A model generated the notes under the pieces. It saw only the letters and a program-made list of their open reading frames with translations. It searched no databases and was not told the origin of the DNA. Positions 21,690 through 32,832 of a stretch of DNA of 64,000 bases are shown here, piece after piece; the first letter of the stretch is position 1; each line of letters begins with the position of its first letter. Source of the DNA: Undaria pinnatifida (taxonomy: Eukaryota; Sar; Phaeophyceae; Laminariales; Alariaceae); assembly GCA_012845835.1 (NCBI GenBank), contig JABAKD010000010.1, forward strand, positions 16,407,355 through 16,471,354, read 5' to 3'. Position numbers and translations under genes: made by a program.

Positions 21690-22538
21690 AGTATCGGAAG
21701 ATAAGAATGCAACCTCTTACAGGATCATTGAGTAGCACACTCTTAATACTGACGCTAAAACGTTCTTATTTGCCGCCGAAGTTGCCACGATTATTTCCCC
21801 ATATGATAGGCCTCCTTCAACCAGGACTTACTTGTTTACTGCTGGAAATGACCTGCATGCCTGGTCGGGGCAGCGGGGGGGGCGTGGCGTGGAAAACGTC
21901 TCAGATATTGAGGAATAGTCCCAAAACAAAATATTCCGTTTAAAAAACACGGGGTCTTTCCTATTTCGAGTTGAAAATACTATACACCGAGATAATATCA
22001 GGCCTCGTACCAAACGAAGCATGCATCTTTACGAGATATTTCCTGGTGTCAAAGTTGATATGCTCACTATGCATGGGCGCGGGTGCGTGTGATGACGAAC
22101 AAATCAACCCGGAAAAGCCCCAAATCAATCACGAATCCGTAACAGATTATTACACTCCATAGCACATCACCTGCTACTAGGGCTTCGCTACCAAACCATC
22201 ACATACATACATGGTATTTTACCTTACAGGAATAATTATGAGAGTTTCCACGAACATTCCCGATATCTCAAGCACAAGGAGGGCGTGTGCTGCGTTTTGT
22301 GTAACTCCTGTAAAAAAAATCGTTGTCACCGGGTCGCCCTGCCTGAAACTCGGAACCGGCGGAAGTACCGTTCTCGCAGAAACAGAGTCCATTCTTCCCC
22401 CGAGGCAGACGTCAGGCACACAGACAGCTTTTATTTTTGCTATGATATCAATATCAACACCACACAGCAATTAAAGTGCCATGCAGAACGTCTTGTTAAT
22501 AATGTAATCCCGTTAGTATTCGGGGCCTGACGCGTATT
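21690..22538. other. No gene recognised
   Basis: Low-repeat sequence with short frames only. Nothing recognised. Confidence 0.5.
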
Positions 22539-22539
22539 T

Positions 22540-22883
22540 TTCATTTTTTTTCTTTTTTTTCTTTTCTTTTTTCCACGCACAAATACTTTCCAGCTTTTCT
22601 GGACAAACAAGCCGTGGTCACAGGTGTCGTCCCTTCTTCCCCTCGGTTCTTGCCTTCAATTATTTTACCGCGCATCATATAGGGTTCAGCAATCCCACTG
22701 CTCGTCGATTTTTCATCGCGTGATGCTAACTCACGCTCTCGCGCTTTCCGCAAGTGAATTTGTGCGCAAGAAAAAGTCCCCACGAATTTATTGGAGTATG
22801 CACTCGGCGGGATTCGAACTCACGAGAATGACCTATACCAGGCTCGAGGACAACACGATAATCCACCGGGGCGACCGGCTATA
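22540..22883 (-). mobile_element. tRNA-derived SINE (family C), minus copy
   Basis: The T-rich tract at 22,539-22,572 is the tail complement. The head at 22,805-22,883 reads on the minus strand GGTCGCCCCGGTGGATTATC and GAGTTCGAATCCCGCC (B box GTTCGAATCC). The body is about 85% like 35.5 kb by eye. Confidence 0.85.
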
Positions 22884-22961
22884 TAAAATACCCCGCCAGT
22901 ATGAATATTTTTCGTTATTTAAATATACCGCCAGTATTAATTTCCGTCCTAAACTCATTTA

Positions 22962-23040
22962 AAATGTTGTTCACACAGCTTGCAAAGATGAGTTTCGACA
23001 AAAGCTTCGATCTCACAGCTAGCTGGTGGTGTCTATTTTA
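22962..23040 (-). repeat. MITE family D fragment
   Basis: CACACAGCTTGCAAAGATGA GTTTCGACAAAAGCTTCGAT CTCACAGCT. Only one end remains. Confidence 0.7.
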
Positions 23041-23466
23041 GTTTTTTCGAATATATATATGGTTGGAATGGTTGTTCACGATTGGTCTATTGATAGCTGG
23101 GTATGTTTAAAGACATCACTTCATAGCTTTATAGCATGGAGCGAGTTGCGTGCCAACCGTTTTTTTTGGGGTCCATGCACAGCGATGAAACAAAATGTAA
23201 ACGGGTGCTTATTATCATGGTGCGACGCGTGCAGCACACGGCAGCGCAACCTGTGCGCGTGTCTTACAGGCACTCGCATTGATTGGAGGTCCACCGTAAG
23301 TCGCCGACAGCTAATTGTAGTGTAGCAGCAGCCGCGGTTGCAACGCGTGACGGATACTGCAAACCGTCAGTTTTATTAGTCGTCTACGTTTTTCCCTCGC
23401 AAGCCCCAAAAAAGCTAATGGTCGTAGTGTACTGGTAATAGTCTAGACCACCATTAATTAATTGAT
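23041..23466. other. No gene recognised
   Basis: Shares ATGGAGCGAGTT and GGGGTCCATG..TAGCGA/CAGCGATGAAA motifs with 23,918-24,010, so an old duplication flanks TRIM copy 2. No gene. Confidence 0.5.
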
Positions 23467-23853
23467 TGTTAAAAGGCTTAGTTTGGGTAAGCTACGTATC
23501 GGTTAACCTTTTGCAAGTGGTCAAACGGACTAATACCCAACTAATTCATTATCAAACGGCGTCGTCGACAGACCATGTTTTTTTGGGGTCGTGGGTTCAA
23601 ATCCCACATCCACCGTAATACTCGTAAACTTTTTCAGACTTTCCCCATGTCGAACTTGAAAAACACTCTCTCTCCCCGGTATCCCCAGGAAATAAAACGG
23701 CTTGGATATTGAAAGGTCCGCCCGTATATCCGGCCGACCTGGTATCCCGCCGTTTCAGGGGGGGGAGAGTGTTATAAGGCTTAGTTTGGGTAAGCTATTG
23801 GTGAACCTTTTGCAAGTGGTCAAACGGACTAATACCCTACTAATTCCTTAACA
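23467..23853 (+). mobile_element. TRIM, 387 bp, copy 2
   Basis: LTR-like repeats 23,467-23,554 (diverged) and 23,770-23,853. A polypurine run of G followed by AGAG abuts the 3' LTR. The PBS-like site is CGGCGTCGTCGACAGAC. Flanks TGAT/TAAT differ by one base, consistent with an old 4-bp duplication. Confidence 0.88.
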
Positions 23854-24039
23854 TAATGTTGTGAATTCAAGCCTAGCTGTTCATAGGTTTTTGCTTCATT
23901 AAGTCCTTACGTTACGGTATATGGAGCGAGTTACTATGCCGGTAGTTTAGTACTCCACCACTAACTAGTATCTGCCTTTTTTAGGGGCCCGTGTATAGCG
24001 ACCGAAAAAAATACGATTGATTGGTTGCCAGATATGTTT

Positions 24040-24240
24040 CAAGTGTCTGCCAGTCAATAGCGTGAGCGCGCAGCACTCACAGTACGAGTAGGACCACGCT
24101 GCATTGTTGGCGTCGTCGTTCGGACACCAATTTTATCATCGCCAACCAGCAGCAGTGAGTGGCCGATCGATGCCGTAGTGGTCAATTATCATCGTCTTCA
24201 TCCGTTTTCTTCCTGAAGTCTCAAAGGGCTACACTGCACA
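24040..24240 (+). repeat. Repeat family L, copy 1
   Basis: TGCCAGTCAATAGCGTGAGC GCGCAGCA...GTCGTTCGGACACCAATTTT ATC...GAAGTCTCAAAGGGCT, shared with 54,826-55,000. Unclassified. In copy 2 it directly follows a family K element. Confidence 0.65.
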
Positions 24241-24299
24241 TTTTTAACTCGATGCCAGTACTGAACACCCATTTTTTAATGCGTACCAGGTATTTATAT

Positions 24300-24535
24300 T
24301 ATAAAAAAATGAAAATACACTCCAGCTGTGAGATCGAAGATTTCGTCGAAACTCATCTTTGCAAGCTGTGTGTGATACTCCGATCGCGCGCATTACGAGT
24401 TGTGTGTCCTCATTAAAGATATAGGTCGGCGACTCCCCTTACAACTACAGTGTAGCTATCAGGGTCAACAGGATGATTTTAGTCAGTCTGTGCGCGGAAA
24501 CTATAAAACCCGTTTCTGAGGGGTACAAAATCTAT
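24300..24535 (+). mobile_element. MITE family D
   Basis: Ends resemble inverted repeats: ATTATAAAAAAATGAAAATA CACTCCAGCTGTGAGA and, in longer copies, TATTATAAAACGGATACA TTTCCCTCCACAGCTGTCAG. Core TTTGCAAGCTGTGTGTGATA and ATAGGTCGGCGACTCCCCTT. Here the right end is lost after GGGGTACAAAATCT. Confidence 0.8.
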
Positions 24536-24539
24536 ATAT

Positions 24540-25234
24540 GTACCTGATTGTTCTTTCAGGCTCTGGCCTGGTTTGTTTGATTTTTTTTCGTTATTACCGT
24601 GTTGTATGAATGTGTATGGAGCGAATCACCACGTTTGTTTACGGGTTCAAAGAGATTTGAAACTTGACCGCAGATAGAACAACAACAGCTAGGTGGCACA
24701 TTAGAGACTGATCCAGACTTGGCTTGGACGTAATCCGACCCCATACAAAGTTCACCGACGAATGTATAGCTCCGCCTGCGACTGTGGGACGAAATCTTCC
24801 TCCATCGGCAAATCGTAGAACCCTGGACGCAGGACACGGAACAACCGCCGACAAAACCACAACAAAACCACGCTAGGTTTATTTTGCACCCTATGCTTGA
24901 CTATTCCCAAGAACGGTGCCCTCTTTTTTCGAGTTTCCAGAATGAGATGATCCTTCCTGTAGTACAGGCGTCCGACGCGTCAATTTTGCGTTGTGTGGTG
25001 AGTAAGGTTAAAAAGGGGACACATTTTGCTATCGAGTAATAAATCATAATCCCGCAACAGTTGGACGTTGTTGGTGTTGTGGTTGTCGAAACGAAAAGCA
25101 TTCCGGTACGATAAAAGGCCCAAAAAAACCTCGATAACGATAACAACAGCAACAACAATACTTTTATCATTATCGAACAGAGAACGCCAAAAAGGCTATA
25201 ATAAGTCTAGACATCTTCTATTATTAATCGAAGT
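24540..25234. other. No gene recognised
   Basis: Short frames on both strands, none with a known domain. Confidence 0.5.
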
Positions 25235-25508
25235 GTTCTGTAAGGTTGTAGGGTGGGCACACAGAGTGCCCCCTGCAGGTCTGCCAATTGAGCAGGTCCT
25301 CGGAGAGTACTCACTTTCTTTGCCGTCGTAGAGACGTAGCTTTATTCGATTCCACCAGAGCCCCGGATAGCTTCTGAGATCGGAGGCACGTGCCTCCGAT
25401 CTATTTCCTAAATTTCCCGAATATAAAACGCCAACCTTATCATACGAAACCCACCCGAATGATCTCAAATTCGGATAATTACAGGCCTTTCGAGGCCGTA
25501 TCTTGACA

Positions 25509-26198
25509 CTAGCCCACCCTGATGAGTCGCACATACAGAAATATGGGATATTCGGGGCAACTCCGGTTCTACGAACTAGACCATGAGTCGAAGATGCGGC
25601 TCCTCAAAACCCACTCCCGCACCTCTAACGGTTTGGCTATGAAGCCAGGAACACGCGAAGAAAAGCAGTTGAAAAAAACGCAGACCCTACAACAAGGAAA
25701 AAATCGCCCATCAAAACCTGCCGCATACCGCCGGTGTAGCGGGGGGGGGCAGGAAAGGCTCTACGGCAAACCAACCGCAGAAAAGGTACTATCTATGGCG
25801 AGGCGAGCCCTCGTCGATATGGAGAGGAACACAGGTGACAACACAAGGGAGAAGTCATGCGAAAACTTCCCGCGGGCCATCGGCATGCCGGGGGGTCAGA
25901 CGAGGAAACGACACATACCCGGGATGGAAGGCGGCAACACCTACAGCCTCGCGAGTGGGGGAAACGTTTGGTCGAAAAAACAAAGTAGAACAAGTACAAC
26001 ACACAAAAGATAAAAGATGACACACAGACCCGTACATAGCCGTGTACCACGTTACGCGCGAACGGAGTACCCTGATCGCCCCCCGGCTCTGGGCTGAGGA
26101 GGGCGTCGGCAGGGCGAAATTGAACAATGACGAAAAAGCGAGAGCCCTGCCCCTCAGATGGCGGCGTTTTACCCGAACCCTGGCCCGGCACTGAGCAA
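25509..26198 (-). mobile_element. 3' internal part of the LTR element
   Basis: Minus-sense 3' region. The 108 bp next to the LTR are shared without gaps with the 10.2-kb copy. The opposite strand is open for 163 codons starting MSRTYRNMGYSGQLRFYELD, likewise open in the 10-kb copy (MNRICKNMEDSGKHRFHGLE). That is probably incidental because it would be antisense to the element. Confidence 0.6.
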
Positions 26199-26569
26199 TG
26201 TTATAAGGCTTAGTTTGGGTAAGCTATTGGTTAACCTTTTGCAAGTGGTCAAACGGACTAATACCCCACTAATTCCTTAACAAATGGCGTCGTCGGCAGG
26301 ACATGGGTTTTTGGGTCGTGGGTTCAATCCCCACATCCACCATAATAAACTTTTTCAGATTTTCCCATGGCGAACTTGAAAAATACTCTTCCTGGTATCC
26401 CCAGGAAATGAAACGGCTTGGATATTGACAGAGGTCCGCCGTATATCCGGCCGACCTGCTATCCCGCCGTTTCAGGGGGGGAGAGTGTTATAAGGCTTAG
26501 TTTGGGTAAGCTATTGGTTAACCTTTTGCAAGTGGTCAAACGGACTAATACCCCACTAATTCCTTAACA
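26199..26569 (+). mobile_element. TRIM, 371 bp, copy 3, nested in LTR retrotransposon
   Basis: Perfect-looking 84-bp LTRs (26,199-26,282 and 26,486-26,569). Target duplication GCAA on both sides. PBS-like TGGCGTCGTCGGCAGGAC at 26,285-26,302. A tRNA T-arm-like hairpin GTGGGTTCAATCCCCAC at 26,318-26,334. Polypurine tract at 26,474-26,485. The best preserved copy of the family. Confidence 0.94.
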
Positions 26570-26721
26570 GCAAGGGACTCGGCAGGACAAAAAGGAAAAA
26601 AAAATGGAAAGAACCGCCCCAAAACCCGACGAAGACCCTCAGGATACTTCGAACAACCCAAAGACAAAGGCTCAAACCTCATAACCCCAAAAATTGAAGA
26701 ACTATCGAGGAGCGGTGGCGG

Positions 26722-27123
26722 CTTGGAAGTCAACTGGCCACGGCCGCGCCTCGAGATTCGTCTACGTTACGTTGGATTCCCCGAGGAAACGCACTGGCGA
26801 TGTGAACTTGCAAGCACCAAGAGCCTCGTACGGCTCCCGTCGAAGTCGTGTAGCGCGTCGGAGGAAGAGGAAGTTTAATCCGTCCCGGGTCGTCCAGAAA
26901 GCGGACCAGGTATACCTTGTCCTCGGTAGTGCTCGCGCTGAGGTTTCGAAGCCACCATAACCCATCGTCTCCCTTGTACCAAAAGTGGGCTCCCTTAGGA
27001 AGTACTGTGTCATGGTAGCGACGGAGCCGATCGGCGCGGGGAACCCAGGCGTAGCCCGGCGCTTGGAAACGTTCCCCGTTTTGCCGGGAGTTTTTTTTCT
27101 TCTTGTCCTGCCGACGACGCCAT
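26722..27123 (-). pseudogene. N-terminal polyprotein (gag-like) fragment of the LTR element
   Basis: Begins with ATGGCGTCGTCGGCAGGAC (MASSAGQ), whose TGG onwards doubles as the putative primer-binding site. After a frameshift at an A8 run near 27,093 the minus strand is open for about 120 codons: GYAWVPRADRLRRYHDTVLP, HFWYKGDDGLWWL, VYLVRFLDDPG, IKLPLPPTRYTTSTGAVRGS. It ends at an in-frame TGA near 26,722. I do not recognise a named domain with certainty. Position directly after the LTR implies gag. The sequence downstream (26,570-26,720) is degraded. Confidence 0.65.
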
Positions 27124-27649
27124 ATGTAAGGTTATAGGGTGGGGACACAGAGTGCCCCCTGCAGGTCTGCCAATTGAGCAGGTCCTCGGAGAGTACTCAC
27201 TTTCTTTGCCTTTCGTAGAGACGTAGCTTTATTTGATTCCACCAGAGCCCCGGATAACTTCTGAGATCGGAGGCACGTGCCTCCAATCTATTTCCTAACT
27301 TTCCCGAACATAAAACGCCGACCTTATCATACGAAACCCATCCAAATGATCTCCATTCGGAAAATTGCAGGCCTTTCGAGGCCGTATCTTAACAGTTCGT
27401 AGCTGTTCACATTGTTGTGTTCATTCATGGATTTTCTGCTTTTCGTGGTTTGGATTTTCGATTATTTCAACATATTTTTCGCTGTGGACACCAACGCTGA
27501 ACACGTTCGGATGGCAAACGAGATAATAACAATAATAATACACGATAGACAACGACAACGACGATCGGCAGCGGAGGCGAAAACCGACGCACGAAGCTCT
27601 CACAGCCCATCTGCCCACCTGTGCATGTGCTGTTGTCTTCGGAACCCTC

Positions 27650-27870
27650 CCCCGCACGTGGCAATGGGGAAGAAGAACCCCCCCCCCCTTGTGGCAAGGG
27701 GGGAGAAGAGTCCCCCCCTCTGTGGCAAGGGGGGAGTTCCCTCTCCTTGTGGCAAGGGAGGGGGAGTCCCCCACCTTGTGGCACGATGGGAGGTCCCTCT
27801 CCTTGTGGCCAGGGGGAAGGGGTCTTCCACCTTGTGGCGAGGGGGGGAAATACCCCCACCTTGTTGTGGT
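27650..27870 (+). repeat. CCTTGTGGCAAGGGGGAG minisatellite
   Basis: About seven units of 26-30 bp, core CCCTCTCCTTGTGGCAAGGG. Keeps several frames open on both strands, giving spurious Pro/Gly-rich translations. Confidence 0.9.
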
Positions 27871-27871
27871 T

Positions 27872-28493
27872 CTTGGCGTATAGGCTCTACACAGGGTATA
27901 ATAAGCGTGCACCTGATGTGGTGGATCAACGCTAATGACATCGAGATAAGATCTAGAGGCAAACGTTTCGGAGTAATGTGAAACAGCTCTTCTTCTTGGA
28001 GCTTTAAGCTCGCTTTTATTGAACCGCCTTCTACTACTGCAGGCCATGTAAAGAAACATATATAAATATATACAGGACACGCAGCACAGTATGGGGGAAA
28101 AAAAAGTTCTGTGTACGGCGTGGGGTTGCAGCACTATCATAATAAGGGGGTGTTGATGAAACACCACAAAACCTAGCCCTCAGCTTCTAACCCTAACCCT
28201 GACGCCAACCCCATCCCCGGGCAGACCTGTCTGTGTGGAAGTTGTCCGAGCAAATATCCGGCTCAAAAAACTATTTTCGGAGAAACTGTCGACCAAAATA
28301 TCATAATTCACACCTCTGGTACATTTTTGTTTTGGCCATTCCCATGCTAAATGCAGTAATATACAATTATTTACGGGCCCCAGGTATACTACTGTTTTTG
28401 TTCTTCGTGCCGACCCATATGCATCACGGTCGCCCCGGTCGTCTAGCAGGGATGGTTTCTTATTCCTAAACAGATACCTCCGGGAAGACGCCT
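27872..28493. other. No gene recognised
   Basis: Includes an 18-bp telomere-like scrap at 28,187. Nothing else recognised. Confidence 0.5.
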
Positions 28494-28754
28494 GCTACGC
28501 TAGAGGTGCACCTTTTTTTTCTTCTGAGATTCCTCACTTTATTTCAAGGAGCTTAAGACCTCTCCCAAAAAACTGATTTGGAGAAAAATAAAGCTGCTAC
28601 TTGTGCACACCTGATGAAACATCCCATGATCTAGGTACACGATGAGAAATCCATGCAAACAAAAAAATGGCGATTTTTTTCCCGACGATTTTGGGTCAAG
28701 GAGCCCCGTCGTTCAGAAACCATTTCACACCAAAATTGCTGTCTCTATTGCAGC
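28494..28754. mobile_element. Family J MITE-like element, copy 2
   Basis: 261 bp. Inverted ends GCTACGCTAGAGGTGC and GCTGCAATAGAGAC. The body shares CTTAAGACCTCTCCCAAAAA and GACGATTTTGGGTCAAGGAG with copy 3. Confidence 0.75.
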
Positions 28755-30198
28755 ACGCGTCAATCATGGTCGGTTTCGGGGCGAATGATGGAGAGCTTCG
28801 CAAGCGAGGGTGCACCTCGCTACTACCACCGTAGCTTGCGCGTGCGAGATTATATAATGTTTTCGCGTTTGTTTGGGGGTGTGCCAGAGGACAAGGGATG
28901 TCTACAGTCGAGAATTTGGCGAAGCCGACACGAACGAACGACGACACATGCCATGATATACCTACGGTAGGTAGGTAGTAGTAGTAGCAGCAGCAGATAG
29001 AGTGGACCATTTCTTTCTGACACTTCTTCTCGAGGAGAGAGCTCGCGGTACCTTATTGGCGGATGTGGCGATACGACCTGGCGTGGTCGCAGAGGCTGGC
29101 GCTGACAGCAATTAAGCTAACCGAAGGAGCGTGCAAGATGCGCCAGGCAGAAATATATCGATGGTAAAAGGGCGCATTCGGCGAAGAACAGAAGCACCTG
29201 AGAACAATGGACTGCTGTGTCCAGAGTTCAGGTGGTACTGAAAACTGACGAGGAAGAATAGAAGGGTGAGAGAAGAAGTGAGGAGTGGATGGGGTGGGGC
29301 CACCCGTATCATCCGTCTCAGCGTCCAGAGGTCTACTACTTCTAGAAGCCTATGATTTCGAGAACTCGACTACCTCGCACGATACGATCTTCTCGAACTA
29401 TTGCATACAGCAGCAGTAGTCGAACAGGTGGTAGACTAATCTCGCCGCTTTTCTAGAACATTTCTTCCAAGAAAAGTTCTGGTTCAGCTGTAACGCTCAT
29501 ATGTTACCTTCTGCTACGACTGCGGGTACAGCAATGAACCAATCAATGCTGCTGAACATTGCCTCGATAGGTGTGGTAGTCTAAAACACCTATCCTCAAC
29601 ACCCCCCAACAATGGAAGTGGCATATCGATTCAATTGCAAGTTCCAATTGAAACCAAGTTACACACCAATCAGAGATACGACGCATGTCATTTCCCACCG
29701 AAGAGAAATGCAGACTTGCTGACGCAATTCTTAGAACTCGAGCTACCGTATCCCGTGTATTCCAACCGAATAAAAAGCTAACGCTTATTATACAATGGCA
29801 GCTACAGGAGCTGTGAATCTAATCACGAAACCGTTAGTGCAACTGGTTCCAATTTGTGTCAGCAGTCCAAGACTGAGGACACTGAACCGGTTGCGACTCA
29901 ACAAATCTACTGTTGCTCGTGTGAGTCAAACAACCAACACACCCTTAACTTCGGTGATTAACCCTAGTGCACTAGTTGTCCGCCGATCCAAACGGAATTG
30001 TCCTGCGGACCATAATACGGTAACTGCGTAACCCCCCTCCCCCATTCTTGAATGCCAGTGCTCTTGGCGAGTTGATCGCCTCACACAGCAAAACCTAGTC
30101 ATCATGAGCTCTCCTCACAGAAAAGAAGGGAGTCCACTGTCAACAAGCACGAAGCGAACCGTGCTGCACAACGTCCGTCCGACGCGTTCCAAACGCGT
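28755..30198. other. No gene recognised between two family J copies
   Basis: A GTA/GCA microsatellite at 28,975-28,995. A 78-codon plus frame (29,795-30,031) without homology. Could include remains of the copia 3' half, but no reverse transcriptase motif is readable. Confidence 0.5.
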
Positions 30199-30452
30199 GC
30201 TACAATAGAGGTTCACCACTTTTTTTTCCTAATACTACCCCTCAATTCGGGAGCCTAAGACCTCTTCCAAAAACTGATTAGGAGAAAACAAAAACCGCTA
30301 GCGGATGAAAATCCTCATGGCTTAGGTACACAACGAGAATCAAGCAAAAGCAGATGGCCTATTATTTATTTTTTTTCCGACGATTTTGGGTTAAGGAGCC
30401 CCGTCGTTCAGAAACCGTTTCAGCCAAAAAAGTGCTCTACCTCTATCGTAGC
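30199..30452. mobile_element. Family J MITE-like element, copy 3, inserted in copia integrase
   Basis: 254 bp. Ends GCTACAATAGAGGT and GCTACGATAGAGGT are near-perfect inverted repeats. The right end abuts the copia integrase reading frame just after a PQQIGALERWA-like stretch, so the insertion broke or terminated the relic. Confidence 0.78.
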
Positions 30453-30520
30453 CCAGCGTTCCAATGCACCGATCTGCTGCGGTTTGTTGGCGACAGCGAA
30501 TTTCTAAGTGATTCCTGATC

Positions 30521-31192
30521 CTAGGCAGTAATCCCTGAACTCGTCGCGCCCGTAAGTTTGCTTGCCTGGTCGGCACGCCATCTGATGATGCGTTTGCCGA
30601 GAGGTATCGCGGTTGAAGTGACGAACATCTGAAGCGAGGCAAGGGCTTGATCTTTGCTGCAGAGAAGGTAGACTGCGGTCCATTGGGTGAACTGGTCGGT
30701 GATGTTGCTGACAAACTTGTATCCACCATGAGCCGTCGGTTTTAAGGGGCCCATGAGATCTCCGTACACGAGCTGAAAGGGCGCATTAATGGCGGCGTGG
30801 TTGACTTTCTTGGGGTGAGCCAGCTGATGGCTTTTCCCCACCGCACAGACGTCACAGTCCGCAGTAGAACCGTCAAATGCGACCCCATTGCCGTTATTCG
30901 TGTCCATGAGCTCCAGGCTGCGCGTATTGAAGTGGCCCAGCCGCTGGTGCCACACTTGGGCATTGGTCACCGCATTCATCGCCAGCTCCTTTCCTGCATA
31001 TCCATCCGCGCTAAGGTCTAGATTGAAAGAGTAGAAATCGTCGTTTTCTCCGCGAAGTGGCACGGTAATATCCCCGGCCTTCAGCCTGGTTTTGTTGACA
31101 TCGAAAATTGAAACGATGCCCTTCCTCGTCGCTGTTTTTACAGAGAAAAGATTGCGCCCAATACCGGGCACAATTAGGACTGCGATCCGCAC
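30521..31192 (-). pseudogene. Copia integrase fragment (GAG-pre-integrase plus core)
   Basis: 223 codons open. H..H-C..C zinc-binding signature (HQRLGHFN... CDVCAVGKSH), then the DLMGPL and YKFVSNITDQFTQWTAVYLL core. The third catalytic region lies past a frame break at about 30,520, where another frame reads PQQIGALERWA. Not functional. Confidence 0.85.
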
Positions 31193-31473
31193 AAGGTGCT
31201 GTTCTCCATAGTCGTCCGTGATGAGGCCTTGTAAGACACCCTCGGCGGTGCCGTCCAGAAGAGCTCCACCAGCCGTAAGAATCGTGCGAGGCGTACTGAC
31301 GGAGGTGTAGTCCTGTAAACGACGTTTGAGATCGGGGATGATGGCGTCATGGAAGTGTGGCCTGATGCTCCACTGTCGACTGTAACAGTAGCAACATTTT
31401 TACCACTCTCGTGCGGTTTACGCTCGATCTCGGCCGGTTCTGGCTCCACCGGGGCCATACGATCCACCCTCAT
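31174..31473 (-). pseudogene. Copia aspartic protease fragment
   Basis: NVATVTVDSGASGHTSM carries the retropepsin D-S-G motif. The overlap with the integrase frame by 19 bp in another frame shows a frameshift. The C-terminal half is short and degraded. Confidence 0.75.
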
Positions 31474-31724
31474 CGTCCTTTCTTCCGTTCATGTCGGAGA
31501 AGTCCGGCTTTTCCTGAACTCCAAAGGAGATGGCGGGCTCGGCGCGTTCCTCAAATAGCCAAGGACGCGATGCTGACAGAGAGCTGAATGGTCTCGTTTC
31601 CTCATTGTGGCTTTGCTCCGCGGCAATTGCCGCTGTGGGATGTACCGCCGTCGCTGTGAAGGAGATGAAGGGGCGTTCCGGCTGATCGTCCTCTTTGGAA
31701 GATCGAAAGCGCGGCATATTTCCT

Positions 31725-32117
31725 TTATCCTCGAAGGCCCGGTTGCAGCAATGAGAGAGTTGCCGTCAGCCTGTTTGCGCCTCCTGGCTGGGCACTCGGC
31801 GTCGCTATGGGGGGTTGTTTAGTGGTATGAGCACCAAACGGGACTTCGCCTGCCTCCACGATGTCGTTGGTGCTGTCTGCGTGGGTGTTTTTGTTGTCCT
31901 TCACGCTGCTGCGGCTGCTGCCCATCATTCCCCTGCTGCTGCTTGACGCGCGTAGGGAGCACTTAATTTCGAAGTGACCGACATGACCACAAAAGTAGCA
32001 CTTGATGTCATTACGATCGCGGCTCGTCGCCTGCATGGCGGCACCATGCCCCGCGGCATCCCTGAATGTATCAGAGCGCGAATGGGCCAGACTATCCGCG
32101 TAATTGATCGCCATCAC
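31725..32117 (-). pseudogene. Copia gag nucleocapsid fragment
   Basis: Contains the CCHC zinc knuckle CYFCGHVGHFEIKC at residues 40-53, followed by a Ser-rich basic stretch, as in copia Gag. Binds template RNA in the family. Upstream gag is in a different frame. Confidence 0.8.
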
Positions 32118-32326
32118 ACGCCGGATATCGACAAGTCCAAACTCTCCTCGCTCCAGGCGGGCTAGTCAAATTGCCTTATATTCAGGCGTAGAGTTTTTGC
32201 AGACAAATATTCTCATACTGACGATCTGTGGAACCCTCTGGTGGGTCGCACGCGTTTAGGCGATCTCGATAGCTATCCACGGTGTAAGATACTCGTCCGG
32301 ATCCTGGTCTGAACGCATTCGCGTGT

Positions 32327-32710
32327 TCATTTTTGAATGAACTCGCGCGAACTCCCTTTCAACTTCTTACGCAGCGCTCCACGCCTGCTGTCCGTATCCT
32401 GCTCCATCCTCGAGTGTGGTGCCCTTGAATCTCCGTACGACGAAGAAGGCTGAGCCGCCCGTCGAAAAAAATAGTATGCTGAACAGATCCTGGTTGGCGG
32501 CATCCCACGCCGAGCGGGCAGTGGCCTGACTGTCGTCGGTCTCCGACGGTCGATCTTGCCCCTGCAGGATGTTAAATATGGCTCTGTGTCGTAGATGCTG
32601 AAACTGGCACGAAGCTTGCAACTCCAGTCAAGAAAGTCGTCCGCCTTTTTGCCGTCGAATTTCGATGATTGTTTCGAGACAACGTGAAGGTTGTTCGTTG
32701 TGCCGTCCAT
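32327..32710 (-). pseudogene. Copia gag N-terminal fragment
   Basis: MDGTTNNLHVVSKQSSKFDG then DDFLDWSCKLRASFSIYD resembles the start of copia gag (KFDG.NF..W). The frame shifts near residue 47. The parallel frame (32,367-32,621) continues ATARSAWDAANQDLFSILFF, so one indel separates them. Confidence 0.75.
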
Positions 32711-32832
32711 GATGATGATTCCTCCCGCTCAGCAATGAACGTGAAGTTTTTGCAAACACCTTGCTGCAATCCTTGTGCAGGCTAAAAAAAAACGCCCCCG
32801 AGTTTGCAAAGCTCGGCCTGTGCCCTTTTGTA

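Larger units (their letters stand above)
25239..27394 (-). mobile_element. LTR retrotransposon relic with 270-bp LTRs
   Basis: Two 270-bp LTRs (25,239-25,508 and 27,125-27,394), TG...CA ends, enclosed by a perfect 4-bp duplication GTTC (25,235-25,238 and 27,395-27,398). On the minus strand the 5' LTR is followed by TA and PBS-like TGGCGTCGTCGGCAGGAC. The 3' LTR is preceded by CAGGGTGGGCTAG. The internal part is only 1.6 kb, with a gag-like fragment and a nested TRIM. Integrase and reverse transcriptase are absent, so it is non-autonomous. Confidence 0.92.
30453..32710 (-). mobile_element. Degenerate Ty1/copia retrotransposon, gag to integrase
   Basis: Order on the minus strand is gag, protease, integrase, as in Ty1/copia. 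Gag starts MDGTTNNLHVV (32,710), with a frameshift near 32,600. A zinc knuckle CYFCGHVGHFEIKC is at about 32,000-31,959. Protease has the DSGAS motif at about 31,366-31,377. The GAG-pre-integrase and integrase core lie at 31,192-30,521 (WHQRLGHFNTRSLELMDTNN, CDVCAVGKSHQ, YGDLMGPLKP). The frame then breaks into a GALER-like remnant and meets a family J insertion. Reverse transcriptase, RNase H and LTRs are not seen. Confidence 0.88.

Noticed and set aside
22805-22883. Functional tRNA gene (minus)
   Set aside because: It is the head of a SINE. A second copy with the same body is at 35.5 kb, and the anticodon arm is not foldable.
25522-26013. 163-codon protein gene conserved with the 10-kb copy
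   Set aside because: Both frames start with ATG and align without gaps for 36 codons, but they are antisense to the LTR element's 3' end and differ at about 40% of residues with no sign of purifying selection.
27412-28167. Frames of 100-248 codons on both strands
   Set aside because: They owe their length to the CCTTGTGGCAAGGG minisatellite. No conserved domain.
30391-30729. 112-codon minus frame ending in LKRFLNDGAP
   Set aside because: It crosses from copia integrase (wrong frame) into the family J insertion. The same ending appears in J at 28.7 kb.
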